This document shows positions 1-8,204 of a stretch of DNA of 64,000 nucleotides, piece by piece (within the stretch, counting starts at the first letter, position 1; each line of letters starts with the position of its first letter). Location: positions 15,464 to 79,463 of the forward strand of contig NZ_VFOM01000005.1 in the NCBI RefSeq assembly GCF_006716125.1. The letters run 5' to 3'. The translations under genes and the position numbers were made by a program. Under the pieces are notes generated by a model that searched no databases, was not told where the DNA came from, and was given only the letters and a program-made list of their open reading frames with translations. Origin of the DNA: Homoserinimonas aerilata (GTDB lineage Bacteria; Actinomycetota; Actinomycetes; Actinomycetales; Microbacteriaceae).

Positions 1-1944
1 GGAGGGCATGCAGGCGAACACATCTCGACACAAATGCCGAATGCGGGGTCCGCCGCCTTCGTCTCGTTGCAGCGACACCTCGATGATCGCGCCGCGGATC
101 CAAGGGTGCGGGCGATCCACAAGGTCGAGACGAGCATCCACGGTGTGCGCAATGAACTTGTTGTGGAATCGAGTCTCGCCGAGCAGATCGTCACATCGAT
201 GGAACTCAGACTGCAGCCCGATCTTTCGGTCATGGATCGCGTAAAAACCGGTAGAGCGCCTGAATCGATGCCATCCCGAGCTGAGATCACAGCAGACGGA
301 GCGCACTGGAGTGGGGGATCGATCTCAGTCTCGCTGACCGCCGAAGGGGCGGACATTGAAGTTCTCGACAACGGAGTGCTGAAGCTCTCGTGGCCCCTCT
401 TCATCCCTGCCCGAGGCCGCAGCGCGCTTTCGTGGGCCATCTCTATCACCGACAGCGAAGCTGTTGTCGACGGTGTAGAGGCCGCACCCGTGTGGGAGAA
501 GCCCCGTCTCGCTGGCGCCGACGATCGACTCGCCCGCTGGGTGGATCGAGCCATGGATGATCTTGATGCGTTGCGGATAAGTCCCGCCGGATCATCCGAG
601 ACGATCCTTGCTGCAGGGGCTCCCTGGTTCTTCACCATTTTCGGGCGGGATTCCCTCTGGGCGGCTCGCTTCCTGCTCCCCACCGGAACCGAGCTCGCAG
701 CCGATACCCTGCGCATCCTTGCCGGAATGCAGGGCGAAAGCGAGGTCGACGACACCGCCGAACAGCCCGGCAAGATCATGCATGAGCTCCGCAAAGGTGG
801 TCTCTCGAGCCCCGGGGAAGGCCTCGCGCTGCCTCCGCTGTACTACGGAACGGTTGATGCGACCGCGCTGTGGGTCTGCCTCCTCCACGATGCGTGGAAA
901 TGGGGGATGCCCGAGTCTGAAGTGCGAGCGTTGCTGCCCCACATGCATGCGGCTCTCGCCTGGATGCGGGACTACGGAGATGCGGATGGCGACATGCTCA
1001 TCGAGTACGTCGACAGCACCGGCCATGGACTGTCGAACCAAGGCTGGAAGGATTCGGGCGACTCCATACAGTGGAAGGACGGAACCCTCGCCGAGGGCCC
1101 CATCGCTTTGTGTGAGGTTCAGGCCTACTGCTACGAGGCGGCAACGCACGCAGCAGACATGCTGGACCATTTCGGTGACGACGGCGCCGAAGAGTGGAGG
1201 GACTGGGCTGCCCGGCTCAGGCACGAATTCAACAAAAAGTTCTGGATCGAGGACGCCGACGGCCTCTTCCCAGCAACAGCCCTCGATGCATCCAAGCAGC
1301 CAGTGGACACGGTGACCAGCAACATCGGCCACCTTCTCGGCACCGGAATCATTGACAGGGAGCAGGCCGCTCTGGTGGCGAAACGTCTCGTCGGCTCCGA
1401 CATGGACAGCGGTTACGGGCTTCGTACGATGAGCACGGGTGCTTCGGGATACTGGCCGCTCAGCTATCACTGCGGAAGCGTATGGACTCACGACACCGCA
1501 ATTGCAATCGCCGGCCTGAGCAAGGAGGGCTTCGACGTCGAGGCGTCGAGCCTGATCGAGGGCCTCCTCGCGGCCTCCGCAACCTTCGACTATCGGATGC
1601 CGGAGCTGTACTCCGGCGACAGCATCACCACGGTGTCCCGTCCTGTGCCCTACCCCGCATCATGTCGCCCACAGGCATGGTCGGCGGCCGCCGCAATCTC
1701 CGTGGCGGCCAGCGTGTTGGGGCTGTCCCCCGATGCGACTGCCGGGGAGATCGGCGTAGCGCCAATGCGTTCCGCACTTCTTCCCCTGACGCTTGACGGC
1801 GTCAGGTGGGAAGGTGGGAGGGCGGAGCTTACGATCGGCAAGGACGGATCGATCGTCGCCAGCTCCGGTGCATCCTTTCGCCTCGCCGATGTGAAGCCTG
1901 TCGATCAGGACACACCTGAGGGGCGTGAACCAAGCACCGTCTGA
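1..1944 (+). CDS. Debranching / amylo-alpha-1,6-glucosidase-type glycoside hydrolase, 5' end outside window
   Basis: The frame is open from the left edge, so the true start lies outside; the first internal ATG is at 34. The visible 647 residues carry an N-terminal beta domain followed by an (alpha/alpha)6-barrel like those of bacterial glycogen-debranching proteins. Landmarks are FGRDSLWAAR near nt 640-670, LPPLYYGTVDATALW near 830, NQGWKDSGD near 1036 and GPIALCEVQAY near 1100, a motif series typical of this family. It probably removes branches from, or hydrolyses, an alpha-linked oligosaccharide in the cytoplasm (no signal peptide can be judged). It is followed after 48 bp by a LacI regulator, which suggests it is the tail of a sugar-use operon; the actual substrate cannot be read from the sequence. 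Confidence 0.8.
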   Translation, partial: GGHAGEHISTQMPNAGSAAFVSLQRHLDDRAADPRVRAIHKVETSIHGVRNELVVESSLAEQIVTSMELRLQPDLSVMDRVKTGRAPESMPSRAEITADGAHWSGGSISVSLTAEGADIEVLDNGVLKLSWPLFIPARGRSALSWAISITDSEAVVDGVEAAPVWEKPRLAGADDRLARWVDRAMDDLDALRISPAGSSETILAAGAPWFFTIFGRDSLWAARFLLPTGTELAADTLRILAGMQGESEVDDTAEQPGKIMHELRKGGLSSPGEGLALPPLYYGTVDATALWVCLLHDAWKWGMPESEVRALLPHMHAALAWMRDYGDADGDMLIEYVDSTGHGLSNQGWKDSGDSIQWKDGTLAEGPIALCEVQAYCYEAATHAADMLDHFGDDGAEEWRDWAARLRHEFNKKFWIEDADGLFPATALDASKQPVDTVTSNIGHLLGTGIIDREQAALVAKRLVGSDMDSGYGLRTMSTGASGYWPLSYHCGSVWTHDTAIAIAGLSKEGFDVEASSLIEGLLAASATFDYRMPELYSGDSITTVSRPVPYPASCRPQAWSAAAAISVAASVLGLSPDATAGEIGVAPMRSALLPLTLDGVRWEGGRAELTIGKDGSIVASSGASFRLADVKPVDQDTPEGREPSTV

Positions 1945-1992
1945 GGCTCGAGTCCGCGGGGATGACATGATGCTTGACCAGGAGGGAACCTG

Positions 1993-3084
1993 ATGGGACG
2001 GCTGCCAACAGTGTCGGACGTTGCGAAACTCGCTCAAGTGTCGCGACAGACCGTGTCGAATGCGCTCAACTCGCCCGAGATCGTCAAAGCGACGACACTT
2101 GCGCGGGTGCTCGAAGCGGTCGACACTCTGGGGTACCGCACCAATGCGGGCGCCCGCCGGCTACGAACCCAGCGCTCCTCCACGATCGGTGTGCGGTTCG
2201 AACCGATCTCCGACGGCGTATCGGGAGGCCTGCTCGACCGCTTCCTACACGCGATCACCGAACAGGCGGACTCCCTGGGCATGCGAATCCTGCTGTTCAC
2301 GGCGGTGTCCCAAGAGGAGGAGATCGCCAAGATCCGACAGCTGCGTGCCGGCTCGGATATCGACGGGGTGGTTCTTGCGTCGACCTTCCATGGTGACCGC
2401 AGAACCGAATGGTTGGTTCGAGACAGAACCCCATTCGTAATGTTCGGCCGTCCATGGGGGCAGGGCAAAGCCGAGGTCCCCCCTCACCGTTGGGTCGATG
2501 TGGATGGTGCAACCGGCGTGAAGGAGGCGACCTCCCACCTTCTCTCCGTGGGATGTGAACGGATACTGTTCTTGGGCTGGCCGAGCCCCTCCGGCACCGG
2601 AGACGACCGCAGGAACGGCTGGCTCGAGGCGCTCGCCACCCATGCAGCCGCATCCAGCTCTTCGGCGATGCGTTTGTGGGAGGCGCAGGCGCAACTGCTC
2701 CATGTCGAATGCCGTGACACCCTGCACGACGCGGAAACGGCGACGCGCGAGGCTCTCGCGGCCCACCCTGAGGTGGATGGGATCGTGTGCGCGAGTGACA
2801 GCCTCGCCATCGGGGCGCGGATCGCCACCGTGATGACCGGGCGCTCCGACATTCCCGTTGTGGGGTTCGACAACAGCGCCGTGGCTCAGGCCCTCGGACT
2901 CTCGAGCGTTGACCAGCGCCTTGACCTGGTTGCCGCAGCCACGCTCGAGCTGCTCATACCGACCATGGATGGTGCACCGCTCGACGAAGCCGACAATCAC
3001 CGACTCATCAGCCCGCAGCTCATCGTGAGGGACACCCCCATCGTGCTCCCGCTCGGCTCGGGCGAACCCCGATCATCCCTGTAG
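1993..3084 (+). CDS. LacI family transcriptional regulator
   Basis: This 363-residue protein opens with a LacI helix-turn-helix (PTVSDVAKLAQVSRQTVSNA, residues 5-24) followed by the hinge helix (GYRTNAGARRLRT), then a periplasmic-binding-protein-like effector domain ending with the family's IPVVGFDNS segment. The start is set by a strong Shine-Dalgarno, AGGAGG, 6 nt before the ATG. It lies between the debranching enzyme and the EthD/oxidoreductase pair, all on one strand, so it is probably the local repressor of this carbohydrate cluster and responds to a sugar or sugar phosphate. No clear LacI operator palindrome was found in the short gap upstream; its site may lie left of the window. Confidence 0.92.
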   Translation: MGRLPTVSDVAKLAQVSRQTVSNALNSPEIVKATTLARVLEAVDTLGYRTNAGARRLRTQRSSTIGVRFEPISDGVSGGLLDRFLHAITEQADSLGMRILLFTAVSQEEEIAKIRQLRAGSDIDGVVLASTFHGDRRTEWLVRDRTPFVMFGRPWGQGKAEVPPHRWVDVDGATGVKEATSHLLSVGCERILFLGWPSPSGTGDDRRNGWLEALATHAAASSSSAMRLWEAQAQLLHVECRDTLHDAETATREALAAHPEVDGIVCASDSLAIGARIATVMTGRSDIPVVGFDNSAVAQALGLSSVDQRLDLVAAATLELLIPTMDGAPLDEADNHRLISPQLIVRDTPIVLPLGSGEPRSSL

Positions 3085-3108
3085 CCGCACCGTTGAAAGG
3101 ATCCAGCT

Positions 3109-3426
3109 ATTTATCGCATGACCGTGCTCTATGGCATTCCCGAGGACCGCGAGGCCTTCCGCCACTACTACATGTCCACCCATGTGCCCATCGCGCAGCG
3201 TATGAGGGGGTTGCTGCGCTGGACCCTGAACTGGGTGGATGAATCGGACGATGACGCCCACGAGTCCATCTTCCTCATCGTCGATCTGGTCGCGCGAGAC
3301 AGGCAAAGTATGGACTCGATCCTCGCCTCACCGGAGGGCCAGGCCGCCTCGGCAGATGTGAAGAACTTCGCGACGGGCGGCGTCAGCTACTTTCGCGGGT
3401 ATCTTGACGACGTGGCCGTCGCATGA
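3109..3426 (+). CDS. EthD-like ferredoxin-fold protein, probable ATT start
   Basis: A small alpha/beta protein of the EthD family (dimeric alpha-beta barrel); members are often encoded beside catabolic oxidoreductases and their reaction is usually unknown. The first ATG is at 3118, but the only good Shine-Dalgarno, GAAAGGA at 3095-3101, would then be 16 nt away. An in-frame ATT at 3109 is 7 nt from it and gives the N-terminus (M)YRMTVLYG, which matches the usual family opening of one or two residues, a basic residue, then TVLYG. ATT is therefore the likelier start (105 aa); the ATG alternative gives 102 aa. The stop overlaps the next start by 4 nt (ATGA), so the two proteins are probably translationally coupled. 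Confidence 0.75.
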   Translation: MYRMTVLYGIPEDREAFRHYYMSTHVPIAQRMRGLLRWTLNWVDESDDDAHESIFLIVDLVARDRQSMDSILASPEGQAASADVKNFATGGVSYFRGYLDDVAVA

Positions 3427-4571
3427 GCCGGGGAACCGGGCTGCGCGTTGCTGTTGTCGGGCTCGGATTCGGGGAGCACTTCCTGCCCATCTACACCGCT
3501 CATCCCGATGTGAGCGAGATCGCCATCGTCGACCCGTCGCGGGAACGCCTCATCGAGATCGGGGAGGCCTTCGGAATCGAGTCCCGATACGAGCGCTACG
3601 AAGACATGCTCGCAGATCCTCGATGGGATGCGGTACACGTGCTCGCACCGGTGAGCTTTCATTTCAGTTACACAATCGCCGCGCTGGAATCGGGCAAGCA
3701 TGTGGCCTGTGCGGTGCCGATGGCCACCGAACTTGAGCATGTGGCGGCGATCGTCGAAACTCAGAAGCGAACCGGCCTGAACTACATGCTGATGGAGACC
3801 ACCGTGTTCTCTGCCGAGTTCCGTGCAATCGCCGGGCTTCACGAGCGGGGCGAACTGGGCGAACTCTCGATGTACAACGGTTTTCATGTGCAGAATCTGG
3901 ATGGGTTTCCGTCGTACTGGCGGGGGTATCCTCCGATGAAATATGCGACGCATGCGCTTTCGCCGCTTCTGGCGCTCACGGGAGATCGAGTCGTCGACGT
4001 CGTGGCCTACGGCTCCGGACGTCTCACGGATGATCGGCGCGGGCAGCATGTGAACGACTTTCCCAGCGAGGTCGGTCTCTTCAGGTTGGCAGAGTCACCC
4101 GTTGTTGCCGATGTGACTGTGTCGTTCTTCCAGACGGCGCGACCGTTTCGGGAGGGTTACACCTTCCACGGCGATCGGATGGCCGTGGAATGGCCCCAGG
4201 ACGAAAGCCTCCCGCCGGATGTCTTCACCTTGGTCGAGCGGGGCGACAGCCGACCGGATGCGCCCAGAGGCGGCGTGACGACGAAGGCTCCGCTTGAGCT
4301 CGACCATGGTCATGAACTACTGCCGCCAGATCTCATCCGCTTCACCTCCGGCTTTCAAACTGTCGCTCACAACAGTGGTGAGGTCAGGTCATACACGGCT
4401 GACCACGGTGGCTCCCATCCGCATCTGGTGCATGAGTTCATCTCGAGTATCATGCAGCGACGCACCCCGGTGGTCGGTGCTGTGCGCGCGGCGATCTGGA
4501 GCGCGCCCGGAATCTGTGCCCACGACTCGGCGATGGCCGGAGGGGAACGCGTGATCGTTCCGCAGTTCTGA
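3423..4571 (+). CDS. Gfo/Idh/MocA family NAD(P)-dependent oxidoreductase
   Basis: The 382-residue protein has an N-terminal Rossmann fold (VAVVGLGFGEHF, residues 9-20) and a C-terminal alpha/beta substrate domain of the Gfo/Idh/MocA family, enzymes that oxidise or reduce sugars, inositols or amino sugars. The position usually occupied by the catalytic EKP motif reads AVP (GKHVACAVPMA), so the usual lysine is absent. This could be a subfamily variant with another catalytic residue or a non-redox member. The gene overlaps the EthD-like gene by 4 nt and closes the LacI-linked cluster. Substrate unknown. Confidence 0.85.
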   Translation: MSRGTGLRVAVVGLGFGEHFLPIYTAHPDVSEIAIVDPSRERLIEIGEAFGIESRYERYEDMLADPRWDAVHVLAPVSFHFSYTIAALESGKHVACAVPMATELEHVAAIVETQKRTGLNYMLMETTVFSAEFRAIAGLHERGELGELSMYNGFHVQNLDGFPSYWRGYPPMKYATHALSPLLALTGDRVVDVVAYGSGRLTDDRRGQHVNDFPSEVGLFRLAESPVVADVTVSFFQTARPFREGYTFHGDRMAVEWPQDESLPPDVFTLVERGDSRPDAPRGGVTTKAPLELDHGHELLPPDLIRFTSGFQTVAHNSGEVRSYTADHGGSHPHLVHEFISSIMQRRTPVVGAVRAAIWSAPGICAHDSAMAGGERVIVPQF

Positions 4572-4654
4572 GCGGCTCGCTGGCGGAATTGATGCGGTCA
4601 CCGCTCCGATGCGACAGTGACGATGGATGCTGTGGGCCGGCATCCGCCACAGCC

Positions 4655-4660
4655 TAGAAT
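4655..4660 (+). promoter_or_regulatory. -10 box TAGAAT, leaderless promoter
   Basis: TAGAAT ends 6 nt before the GTG at 4667, the spacing expected when transcription begins at the start codon itself. No Shine-Dalgarno precedes the GTG or the in-frame TTG at 4661. Confidence 0.55.
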
Positions 4661-4666
4661 TTGAGC

Positions 4667-5305
4667 GTGTCGAAACCCAAGCGCAGACGGTGGCCCTGGA
4701 TAGTCGCGATCGTCCTCGCCGTGCTGCTCGTGCCCATCGCGGTGCTCATTGTTCCGATCCTGACCCACCAGGACGGCGGGACCTCGCAGGTGGTCGACTC
4801 TGGGGAGCAGTGGCCACTCACCGCCAGCGCGGAAGGCGGTGACGGGCGCGCACGCACCATCGACGTGCACTCCGTCGAACCCGGCGGCACCGTCGACACC
4901 TCCGCGCTCCGCGAAGGCGACAGGCTCGTCGTCAGCGGCAGCGGCTACAACCCCTCGCAGGGCATCTACGTCGCCATCTGCAAGATCGCCGCCGACCCCA
5001 CCGTGAAGCCGGGGCCGTGCCTCGGCGGCGTTCCGTCGACGGAGGGTGAGCAGCAGGAGCAGGGCGCCGTGCAGTTCGCCCCCAGCAACTGGATCAACGA
5101 CGACTGGGCCTGGAAGCTGTTCGGGGCCCGAGGCTACGACGACGCCGCCACCGGAACCTTCACCGCCTACCTCGAGGTCGCATCCCCCGTCGGCGAGGAG
5201 CTCGACTGCCGCGTCGACGAGTGCGCCATCTACACCCGTAACGACCACACGGCGCTCACCGACCGCGTGCAGGACGTCTACATCCCGGTCGGATTCGCCG
5301 AGTAA
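4667..5305 (+). CDS. Membrane-anchored exported protein with neocarzinostatin-like fold
   Basis: The protein begins with a basic stretch (SKPKRRR), then one hydrophobic segment (about residues 10-30), then an extracytoplasmic domain of about 170 residues. The domain has the pattern GDRLVVSGSGYNPSQGIYVA ... C ... C ... DECAIYTRNDHTALTDR, resembling the Ig-like neocarzinostatin fold also seen beside HtaA-type haem proteins in actinobacteria. Four cysteines in the outer domain could form two disulfides. The start is placed at GTG 4667 because a TAGAAT box sits 6 nt upstream and no ribosome-binding site is present. The gene stands alone. Function unknown; the fold suggestion is from motif resemblance only. 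Confidence 0.7.
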   Translation: MSKPKRRRWPWIVAIVLAVLLVPIAVLIVPILTHQDGGTSQVVDSGEQWPLTASAEGGDGRARTIDVHSVEPGGTVDTSALREGDRLVVSGSGYNPSQGIYVAICKIAADPTVKPGPCLGGVPSTEGEQQEQGAVQFAPSNWINDDWAWKLFGARGYDDAATGTFTAYLEVASPVGEELDCRVDECAIYTRNDHTALTDRVQDVYIPVGFAE

Positions 5306-5352
5306 CTCGCCTGCCCCTCTCGCCCCGCTCGCGCAGCCCGCCCCGCTCGCCC

Positions 5353-5412
5353 CGCGAGTGGTCAAATAATGCCCCACGGTCGACCGGTTCGGGCGAAAAT
5401 TGACCTCTCGCG
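5353..5412. repeat. 60-nt palindromic element, copy A
   Basis: Left arm CGCGAGTGGTCA (5353-5364) is answered by TGACCTCTCGCG (5401-5412), one mismatch from its reverse complement. The interior has its own dyad, CGGTCGACCG at 5377-5386, centred on the element midpoint and flanked by GCCC/GGGC. Same family as copies B-E. Confidence 0.8.
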
Positions 5413-5440
5413 ACCTCTCGCGACCTCTCGCGACCTCGCG
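5401..5440. repeat. Four tandem 10-bp units
   Basis: CGACCTCTCG is repeated at 5401-5410 (first base T), 5411-5420, 5421-5430 and, with a small change, 5431-5440. The array grows out of the right arm of palindromic copy A, as if that arm had been amplified by slippage. Confidence 0.8.
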
Positions 5441-5467
5441 TGCGTCGCGCGCGGGTCGCCAGCGCGT

Positions 5468-5527
5468 CGCGAGTGGTCAGTTCTCGACGCTCCCGTGCCC
5501 GGGACGGGTGGATTGTGACCACTCGCG
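5468..5527. repeat. 60-nt palindromic element, copy B (overlaps 3' end of DUF559 gene)
   Basis: Perfect 12-bp arms CGCGAGTGGTCA (5468-5479) and TGACCACTCGCG (5516-5527). The interior contains CCCGT/ACGGG (5492-5496 and 5504-5508), co-centred with the arms. The stop codon of the neighbouring DUF559 gene (TCA at 5477-5479 on this strand) is supplied by the left arm, and the right arm encodes its residues SREWSQ. Confidence 0.85.
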
Positions 5528-6499
5528 AGAGCGGAAGGATGCGGGTATGGGGGAGCCCTGCGGTGCGGGGATGCTCATACCGCGTCGCACCAGGAGCTTT
5601 CGCACGCCGGACACGAACTCGTGCGGGCGTATGTCGAGGTCGTCGGCCGTCACACGCTTGACCCTGTACCCGGCATCCTCGAACGCTTCTCTCCGGAAGA
5701 TGTCCCGACGAAAGCGATCCCGGTTCGTTCGATGCTCATCGCCTTCGTACTCGAGCACGAGCCGCGCCTCCGGGAACATGAGGTCCGGCTTGCCCACCCT
5801 TCGCCCGTCGGCATCGAAAACGGGCTCATTGATGACAGGTTCTGGCAGGCCTGACCGGAGCAGCAGCATCCGAAGTCTGCTCTCGCGGGGAGAGTCGACG
5901 CCCGTGCGGATGTGGGTGACCGTAGCCGCCATCGTTCGAGCGCCCCGGCGGCCCGCGCTTCTCTGCACGGCATCGCTCAATTGAGAGAGAGTGGCGAGCG
6001 GAGGGCGCCGACCGTCGTTGGTGACGAGGCCCGACACAAGGAAGTCGCCGGCTGCGATAAGTTCATCGACATCGAGCACGGATGCAAGGTGGCACCAGGT
6101 TGAGACAGGGTCGGCGACGGGGAGCTCCCCGAGCATCCGGGGCACGGTCGTGGCGGACAGTCGGTGCCCGATCACTCCTCGCGCACGCGGGCGGATGCCG
6201 CCGTCGCGCACCGAGACGTGGATACGCGAATCCTGTTCGAGGCGCCAGGGCAGCGGGATGCGGTACAGCAGAGCGGCGGTGATGTGGCTGAAGAACTGAC
6301 CCGGCGGCATCCGTGCAGCGTAAGCGCGGCAGCGATTCTCGAGGATGCGAAGGTCGAGGCCCACCGCCCTCACGCCTGCAAATGGCCGGTCGACGTCGCG
6401 ACCGCGCAGCCGTCTCGCCGAGAGACCGGATGCGATCGGATCGCCGACGCGGAATGCGTGACCGGTGAGACAGCTGGGCAGGGGAACTCGTCGGGGCAT
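5477..6499 (-). CDS. DUF559 / AbiEi-like protein with Vsr-type endonuclease fold (copy 1)
   Basis: About 340 residues. The N-terminal part resembles AbiEi-type winged-helix regions (RLRGRDVDRPFAGVRAVG); the C-terminal part has the DUF559 PD-(D/E)XK pattern: PDLMFPEARLVLEYEGDEH, then RRDIFRREAFEDAGYRVKRV. The Asp, Glu and His expected of a Vsr-like nuclease are present. The last ~17 residues are encoded inside palindromic element B, which also provides the stop, so the original C-terminus may have been shorter. Start uncertain: ATG 6499 fits the usual family beginning, ATG 6550 is possible; neither has a ribosome-binding site. The gene stands between palindromes B and C. Actual nuclease or antitoxin activity is not known for this family. 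Confidence 0.75.
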   Translation of the reverse strand: MPRRVPLPSCLTGHAFRVGDPIASGLSARRLRGRDVDRPFAGVRAVGLDLRILENRCRAYAARMPPGQFFSHITAALLYRIPLPWRLEQDSRIHVSVRDGGIRPRARGVIGHRLSATTVPRMLGELPVADPVSTWCHLASVLDVDELIAAGDFLVSGLVTNDGRRPPLATLSQLSDAVQRSAGRRGARTMAATVTHIRTGVDSPRESRLRMLLLRSGLPEPVINEPVFDADGRRVGKPDLMFPEARLVLEYEGDEHRTNRDRFRRDIFRREAFEDAGYRVKRVTADDLDIRPHEFVSGVRKLLVRRGMSIPAPQGSPIPASFRSREWSQSTRPGHGSVEN

Positions 6500-6623
6500 G
6501 AGAACGAGAGTGCCATCGGATGCGGTGGGGTCTGCGGCATCAGTCGACATGTGGGGGAAGCGCGCAGATCGCGTCTCGGGCGAGGAGTGGCCGCAGCCCT
6601 CGCTGCAGCCCAGAGCGGATGCC

Positions 6624-6684
6624 CGCGAGTGGTCACTAAAGAACCCAAAACCAGGACGTATGGGACGAGAAACGACCACTCGCG
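6624..6684. repeat. 61-nt palindromic element, copy C
   Basis: Left arm CGCGAGTGGTCA (6624-6635) and right arm CGACCACTCGCG (6673-6684, one mismatch). Interior CCCA/TGGG (6644-6647, 6661-6664) is co-centred. It lies upstream of the DUF559 gene, so B and C bracket that gene. Confidence 0.82.
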
Positions 6685-6708
6685 ACCCGGGCGGAGGCTG
6701 AAACCACC

Positions 6709-7314
6709 TCAGTCGAAGAGACCCGCGAGCACCTCGTCGAGCTGCAGCCGCAGGCGCTCCGCGGTGCCGTCGGGGATGTCGTCGCGCACGGCCCTGCGGC
6801 GCAACTCAGCGCGCACCCCCTGGCGGAACCCGTTGAGCACGAGCTCCGCCTCCTGCAGCTGCCGCCGTGCCGCGACGCCCTCCTCGCGGCCCTTCTCTCG
6901 GCTCGCCCGGGCATCCGTCGTCGACCCCTGGGTTTCGCGCGCTGCCGCAGCCAGATCGGCCCTCAGTGTGCGCATCGCGTCGTTGACGCTGAGCCGCACC
7001 TCGTCGGCGAGGCTGCGCACCGACTCGGTCACGCCGCTCTCGATGTCGTCGAGTTCGGCGCGACGGGCCTCGAGTTCTGCGCGTCCCGCATCCGTCACCG
7101 AGTAGACGGTCTTGCGGCCGTCCGCCTCACGCGTGACGAGGCCCTCCTCGCCGAGCTTCGACAGGCGCGGATAGATGGTGCCGGCGCTCGGGATGTAGGT
7201 GCCGCCGAAGCGATCGCTGAGTGCCTGGATGATCTCGTAGCCGTGCATGGGCCGCTCGGCGAGCAGGCTGAGCAGGTACAGGCGCAGATGGCCGTGGCCG
7301 AACACGGGCGTCAT
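6709..7314 (-). CDS. PadR family transcriptional regulator
   Basis: 201 residues. The N-terminal winged helix is typical PadR (LYLLSLLAERPMHGYEIIQA, residues 12-31, then SAGTIYPRLSKLGEEGLVTR) and is followed by a long charged, probably coiled-coil C-terminal part (about residues 90-200), as in PadR proteins of the larger subtype. The start overlaps the stop of the upstream DUF4097 gene by 4 nt, so both are read from the promoter at 8.13 kb. PadR proteins are generally repressors of their own operon; the AT-rich direct repeat at 8129-8168 is the natural candidate operator. Confidence 0.93.
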   Translation of the reverse strand: MTPVFGHGHLRLYLLSLLAERPMHGYEIIQALSDRFGGTYIPSAGTIYPRLSKLGEEGLVTREADGRKTVYSVTDAGRAELEARRAELDDIESGVTESVRSLADEVRLSVNDAMRTLRADLAAAARETQGSTTDARASREKGREEGVAARRQLQEAELVLNGFRQGVRAELRRRAVRDDIPDGTAERLRLQLDEVLAGLFD

Positions 7315-8114
7315 GCGTTCGCCCGGGCGTGGAGCACGGAGACGCTGCCGCTGACCGTGTTGGCCCGGAACTCGAGCCAGTCGCCGGCGAGTTCGCCGTA
7401 CTTTCCGGTGTAGGTGCCGTGGATGCCCGAGATCTCGGAGTCATCGAGCTGCACGCGACCGGATGCTGTGGTGATGCGGTACGACGCAGGAACGCCCGCG
7501 GCCAGCCTCACCGTGACATTGCCGGAGACGGTGTTGACCTTGACCTCATCCGGTTCGCCGGAGATGTCGAGGATGACGTCACCCGACACGCTGTCGCAGC
7601 TGAAGCGCACGATGTCGCCCGTCGCGGCCAGGTCTCCGCCGACCGTGTGGGCGGAGATGCGGCCCGCGTGATCGCGCACCGAGAGCTCGCCGCTGACGGC
7701 GTTCAGGTCGAGGTCGCCGGTGACGCCGTCGATGACGACATCGCCGGAGACGGTGCTGATCTTCGCATCCGTCGTCAGGTCGCTGATGAGGGCGCTCGCC
7801 GTGACCACACCGAACTTGAGGGCGACGGAGCGGGGCACCATGATGCTCACCTCTGCGGTGGCTTCGCCGGAGAAGAAACTGAACACCTCCAGGAAGTTGT
7901 CCCAGCCGAGCTGCGGGTGGTCGACCTCGAGCACGCCCTCGTCGATGGAGACCTTGAGCGGCTTGCCACGCACGCTGTGCACCTCGACGCGGGCACCGGG
8001 CTCGTCGTGGGCGACGATGTTGACCTGCCCGCCGATGAGGCCCACCTTGAGTGACCGCACCTGGTCGAAGTCGATTGTCTTGGGGCCGTCGAGCAGCCAC
8101 TTCTCTCGTGCCAT
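7311..8114 (-). CDS. DUF4097 beta-helix-type protein
   Basis: 267 residues dominated by short repeated beta-strand turns (SGDVVIDGVTGDLDLNAVSG and similar), the hallmark of DUF4097 proteins, which are predicted adhesin- or bactofilin-like beta solenoids of unknown role. There is no signal peptide or membrane segment. ATG 8114 is chosen over ATG 8126 because GGAGGA lies directly before it at optimal spacing and overlaps the upstream ATG. It is the first gene of a two-gene operon with PadR; such pairs are common in actinobacteria and are often connected with envelope stress, which here is only inference. Confidence 0.85.
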   Translation of the reverse strand: MAREKWLLDGPKTIDFDQVRSLKVGLIGGQVNIVAHDEPGARVEVHSVRGKPLKVSIDEGVLEVDHPQLGWDNFLEVFSFFSGEATAEVSIMVPRSVALKFGVVTASALISDLTTDAKISTVSGDVVIDGVTGDLDLNAVSGELSVRDHAGRISAHTVGGDLAATGDIVRFSCDSVSGDVILDISGEPDEVKVNTVSGNVTVRLAAGVPASYRITTASGRVQLDDSEISGIHGTYTGKYGELAGDWLEFRANTVSGSVSVLHARANA

Positions 8115-8128
8115 TGGATCCTCCATAT

Positions 8129-8170
8129 CAAGCTATATCGCGTTTGCGTAAACTCAAGATATATCGCGAG
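8129..8170. promoter_or_regulatory. Direct-repeat operator candidate for the PadR operon
   Basis: TATCAAGCTATATCGCG (8129-8145) and CTCAAGATATATCGCG (8153-8168) are near-identical direct repeats in otherwise GC-rich DNA, immediately upstream of the DUF4097-PadR start. TATAGC on the minus strand within the first repeat could be the -10 box. PadR regulators favour ATAT-rich sites, so this is the probable autoregulatory operator. Confidence 0.5.
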
Positions 8171-8204
8171 TGCCGCGGACGCAAGAAGAAGTTCTCGAAG
8201 GCGC

